Of a DNA stretch of 10,453 nucleotides, positions 8,759 to 10,453 are shown piece by piece. The translations under genes and the position numbers were made by a program. Source of the stretch: Psychrobacter sp. (GTDB lineage Bacteria > Pseudomonadota > Gammaproteobacteria > Pseudomonadales > Moraxellaceae); the NCBI GenBank assembly GCA_012270355.1, contig JAAXIL010000042.1:1-10453 (forward strand), read 5' to 3'. A model generated the notes under the pieces. The model had not been told where the DNA came from. It ran no database searches and worked only from the letters and a program-made list of their open reading frames with translations. How positions within the stretch are numbered: position 1 is the stretch's first letter; each line of letters starts with the position of its first letter.

Positions 8759-9643
8759 ATGTTTGGCATGACCCAATTTGATCCAAACACGCTTGAAGTG
8801 TCGCCCTTGCATCTGTGTAGCTATCTGCCAGATCGGGCATCTCGCTTGGCGTATTTGCCATTTAACGAACCGTTAATGAACGATAACGGACTATTTACCC
8901 ATCTGTCTCAGTTGGGTTTTCGCCGTAGTGGTGATGTGGTGTATCGTCCAGTTTGTCAGCACTGCCAGCAGTGTATCCCTTGCCGAGTTAAAGTGTCGGA
9001 TTTCAAATGGTCACGACGATTTCGCAAAGTATTGAACCGCAATGCGGATGTGTCCATCAGAATGATTGACAGTGAACAAGCTGCCGCCGAGCATTACGCA
9101 TTGTTTGAGCGATATATTATCGAACGTCATGCTGATGGCGACATGTATCCACCCAGTTTGCATTCGTTCAAACGTTTTTTGGTCGAAAGCCCTGCTCAAA
9201 CTAAATTTATGGAAATCCGACAAACCCATAAAACCTCGAATTTTAAAACAAAATATCGCTCAAACGATACCGTAAACTCCTTAACCTCAGGAAAATTGCT
9301 TGCGACCGCAGTAACCGATGTATTGGAAGATGGTCTATCGAGTGTTTATACTTTTTTTGCTACCAATTTAGACTATCGCAGTCGTAGTTTGGGTGTATTG
9401 GGCGTGCTGAAGCAAATGCAATTGGTCGAAATACTGGGTTTAGACTATCTTTATTTGGGCTATTGGGTGCCACAAAACGTTAAGATGACCTATAAAACGC
9501 AATATCTACCCATCCAACTGCTGATTAATAATAAATGGGTAACGTTTAAAACTGCCCCAACTTTTGAAGAAGTTACTGAGTTATTGTCGCAAAGCTCAAA
9601 GGAAAGTATGCTCAATATACCACAACTCGTACGATTCAAATAG
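8759..9643 (+). CDS. bpt: Aspartate/glutamate leucyltransferase (arginyltransferase family)
   Basis: Bpt (often labelled ate) moves Leu from Leu-tRNA to proteins with N-terminal Asp or Glu, feeding the ClpS/ClpAP N-degron pathway. From the ATG at 8759 it has 294 residues. Visible landmarks are C20-SYLP, FRRSGDVVYRP (54-64), the Cys cluster C66-x2-C69-x2-C72-x2-C75-R, RYIIERHADGDMYPPS (118-133), DGLSSVYTFF and LGYWVP. Compared from memory with Acinetobacter forms, about 23 residues (155-177) are inserted between MEIR and GKLLATAV; the insert is polar and coded by AT-rich DNA, and the frame stays open. No clear ribosome-binding site precedes ATG 8759 or ATG 8768, and an upstream TTG (8741) is unlikely. 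Bpt closes the trxB-aat-bpt operon and converges on rimI with 46 bases between stops and no evident terminator. Confidence 0.93.
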   Translation: MFGMTQFDPNTLEVSPLHLCSYLPDRASRLAYLPFNEPLMNDNGLFTHLSQLGFRRSGDVVYRPVCQHCQQCIPCRVKVSDFKWSRRFRKVLNRNADVSIRMIDSEQAAAEHYALFERYIIERHADGDMYPPSLHSFKRFLVESPAQTKFMEIRQTHKTSNFKTKYRSNDTVNSLTSGKLLATAVTDVLEDGLSSVYTFFATNLDYRSRSLGVLGVLKQMQLVEILGLDYLYLGYWVPQNVKMTYKTQYLPIQLLINNKWVTFKTAPTFEEVTELLSQSSKESMLNIPQLVRFK

Positions 9644-9689
9644 TGATCTATTAAATAACATATATCTTTACATTTTTGGACTAATCACC

Positions 9690-10220
9690 CTACTCCGCCA
9701 ATTTTAACTCCATCACCACCCCATCTATGCTACCACCCCGTGCGGTATGGTAGTAATTTCTGCGACGATACAGCTCGACAAAACCTAAATTATCATATAA
9801 TGCAATGGCAGAATGATTGTCCGCCCGCACTTCAAGTTGCAAGCTTTCGGCTTGCGTATCTTTTAGATATGCTATCGCTTTATTTAATAATGACCTAGCC
9901 ACCCCTTGACGTTGCCAATCAGGATGCGTCCCAATTCGATAGAGTTCTGCCAACTCAAATACTTGTGATAGAACCGCATAGCCAATAAGCGTTTTATCCT
10001 CGGTTGCCTTCCCAATATCTGCAAACATCACAACAATAAATGCATATTCCGATGCCAGCGTTTTGGTTAACGTCTGCTCAGACCATGTCTCATCACCTTG
10101 TAACACCCGCTCAAGCTCTGCTACTTGGGACAAGAGCGACGGATAAAGATTAACACTTTTTATAATACGAATGTGTCTTCTACCTGGTTCGGTAATATGG
10201 CTATCATTTAGGTTATTCAT
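9690..10220 (-). CDS. rimI: Ribosomal protein S18 alanine N-acetyltransferase
   Basis: RimI acetylates the N-terminal Ala of ribosomal protein S18 using acetyl-CoA. From the ATG at 10220 the protein has 176 residues, longer than E. coli RimI (148), with extra residues at the N terminus and before the beta-strand near 85. The GNAT acetyl-CoA loop is at about 99-112 (HPDWQRQGVARSLL). LEVRADNHSAIALYDNLGF (129-147) contains E130 and Y142, matching catalytic E103 and Y115 of E. coli RimI. RRRNYYHT (152-159) and DGVVMEL (166-172) are also RimI-like, which separates it from general GNAT enzymes. A longer frame from 10256 would start inside the T run of the tuf terminator and is rejected. No strong ribosome-binding site is seen. 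It lies downstream of tuf on the same strand but beyond its terminator, so it probably has its own promoter or depends on read-through. Confidence 0.9.
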   Translation of the reverse strand: MNNLNDSHITEPGRRHIRIIKSVNLYPSLLSQVAELERVLQGDETWSEQTLTKTLASEYAFIVVMFADIGKATEDKTLIGYAVLSQVFELAELYRIGTHPDWQRQGVARSLLNKAIAYLKDTQAESLQLEVRADNHSAIALYDNLGFVELYRRRNYYHTARGGSIDGVVMELKLAE

Positions 10221-10250
10221 AATTTGATGAGAATAAAATCGAAAATTAAG

Positions 10251-10283
10251 AAACAAAAAAACCGCACCCTAGGGCACGGTTTT
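10251..10283 (-). terminator. Intrinsic terminator of tuf
   Basis: Read on the minus strand, AAAACCG (complement of 10277-10283), UG, CC, a CUAG loop, GG, UG and CGGUUUU form a continuous stem. The two UG/UG steps pair as wobbles, and a run of seven U follows. On the plus strand those same positions are A-C mismatches, so the hairpin is much weaker in that direction and it belongs to tuf rather than to any rightward gene. Confidence 0.85.
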
Positions 10284-10302
10284 ATAAGTTAACTAATCGA
10301 GT

Positions 10303-10398
10303 TTCAATTGGTGAACAACAAGGCAAGCGAGCGGTGATGTATAGCAATACTTCAAGCGAGCTTAACCTCCCTTAATATGGGGTTGTCCGCCAATTGAA
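10303..10398 (-). other. Structured 3' UTR of tuf
   Basis: Right after the tuf stop codon, GTTGTCCGCCAATTGAA (10382-10398, plus-strand reading) is the complement of TTCAATTGGTGAACAAC (10303-10319) at 15 of 17 positions. In minus-strand RNA one of the two exceptions becomes a G-U pair. The arms enclose 62 bases holding a 9-base direct repeat CAAGCGAGC (10324-10332 and 10353-10361) and, on the minus strand, a strong ribosome-binding-like AAGGGAGGT (complement of 10365-10373) not followed by an ATG. The segment ends 20 bases before the terminator hairpin and 25 before its paired core. It may be a stable 3' UTR fold, a processing site or the source of a small RNA; function unknown. Confidence 0.5.
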
Positions 10399-10453
10399 TT
10401 AGTCTTTCACATTAGACACAACGCCAGCACCTACTGTACGTCCACCTTCACGG
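10399..10453 (-). CDS. tuf: Elongation factor Tu, C-terminal end (partial)
   Basis: Only the last 17 codons and the TAA stop are in the window. They read REGGRTVGAGVVSNVKD, the highly conserved C terminus of bacterial EF-Tu (domain III), which delivers aminoacyl-tRNA to the ribosome as a GTP complex. The rest lies beyond the right edge. Because a terminator follows and rimI rather than secE-nusG comes next, this may be the tuf copy ending the str operon (rpsL-rpsG-fusA-tuf); that is inference. Confidence 0.93.
   Translation of the reverse strand, partial: REGGRTVGAGVVSNVKD

Noticed and set aside
10221..10256. Longer rimI start at 10256
   Set aside because: The start would lie within the U tract of the tuf terminator and the added residues have no match in RimI proteins.
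10324..10361. CRISPR-like or attachment-site reading of the CAAGCGAGC direct repeat
   Set aside because: There are only two 9-bp copies, with no further units and no integrase or cas gene nearby.

Overview
This window looks like a stretch of gammaproteobacterial core chromosome, most likely from the family Moraxellaceae (Moraxella, Faucicola or Psychrobacter-like). Three things support this: the moderate, slightly AT-rich composition, the block ftsK / trxB-aat-bpt known from Pseudomonas and its relatives, and the close resemblance of the Bpt, RimI and TrxB proteins to gammaproteobacterial forms. The genus assignment is inference, not proof. I see no transposase, integrase, phage gene, CRISPR array, rRNA or tRNA.

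Layout. Positions 1-274 are non-coding and carry two small dyads. A family 2 glycosyltransferase runs rightward (275-1054) and ends tail to tail with a leftward group. In the order of transcription on the minus strand, that group is ftsK (6673-3614), a 296-bp gap with a long GC-rich hairpin, folP (3317-2400), a TolB-like beta-propeller lipoprotein (2278-1325) and a 63-residue DUF2256 zinc-ribbon protein (1270-1079). A 261-bp divergent region with two dyads and a candidate promoter separates ftsK from the rightward trxB-aat-bpt operon (6935-9643). That operon meets rimI (minus strand, 10220-9690) tail to tail. At the right edge the last 17 codons of a leftward tuf gene enter the window, followed by a structured 3' untranslated region and a strong intrinsic terminator just upstream of rimI.

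How the genes work together. FtsK couples septation to chromosome dimer resolution. TrxB keeps thioredoxin reduced with NADPH. Aat and Bpt both add leucine (Aat also phenylalanine) to protein N termini, creating N-degrons for ClpS/ClpAP, so the rightward operon holds both bacterial N-end-rule transferases. FolP makes dihydropteroate for folate. RimI acetylates ribosomal protein S18, and tuf encodes EF-Tu. In Pseudomonas aeruginosa the same block continues into infA and clpA; here it stops after bpt and faces rimI and tuf, so local gene order has been rearranged.

No clearly new multi-gene system is visible. The items most worth a second look are the long imperfect hairpin between ftsK and folP, the tuf 3' UTR with a near-perfect 17-bp dyad starting right after the stop codon, the operator-like dyads between ftsK and trxB, and an insertion of about 23 residues in Bpt.
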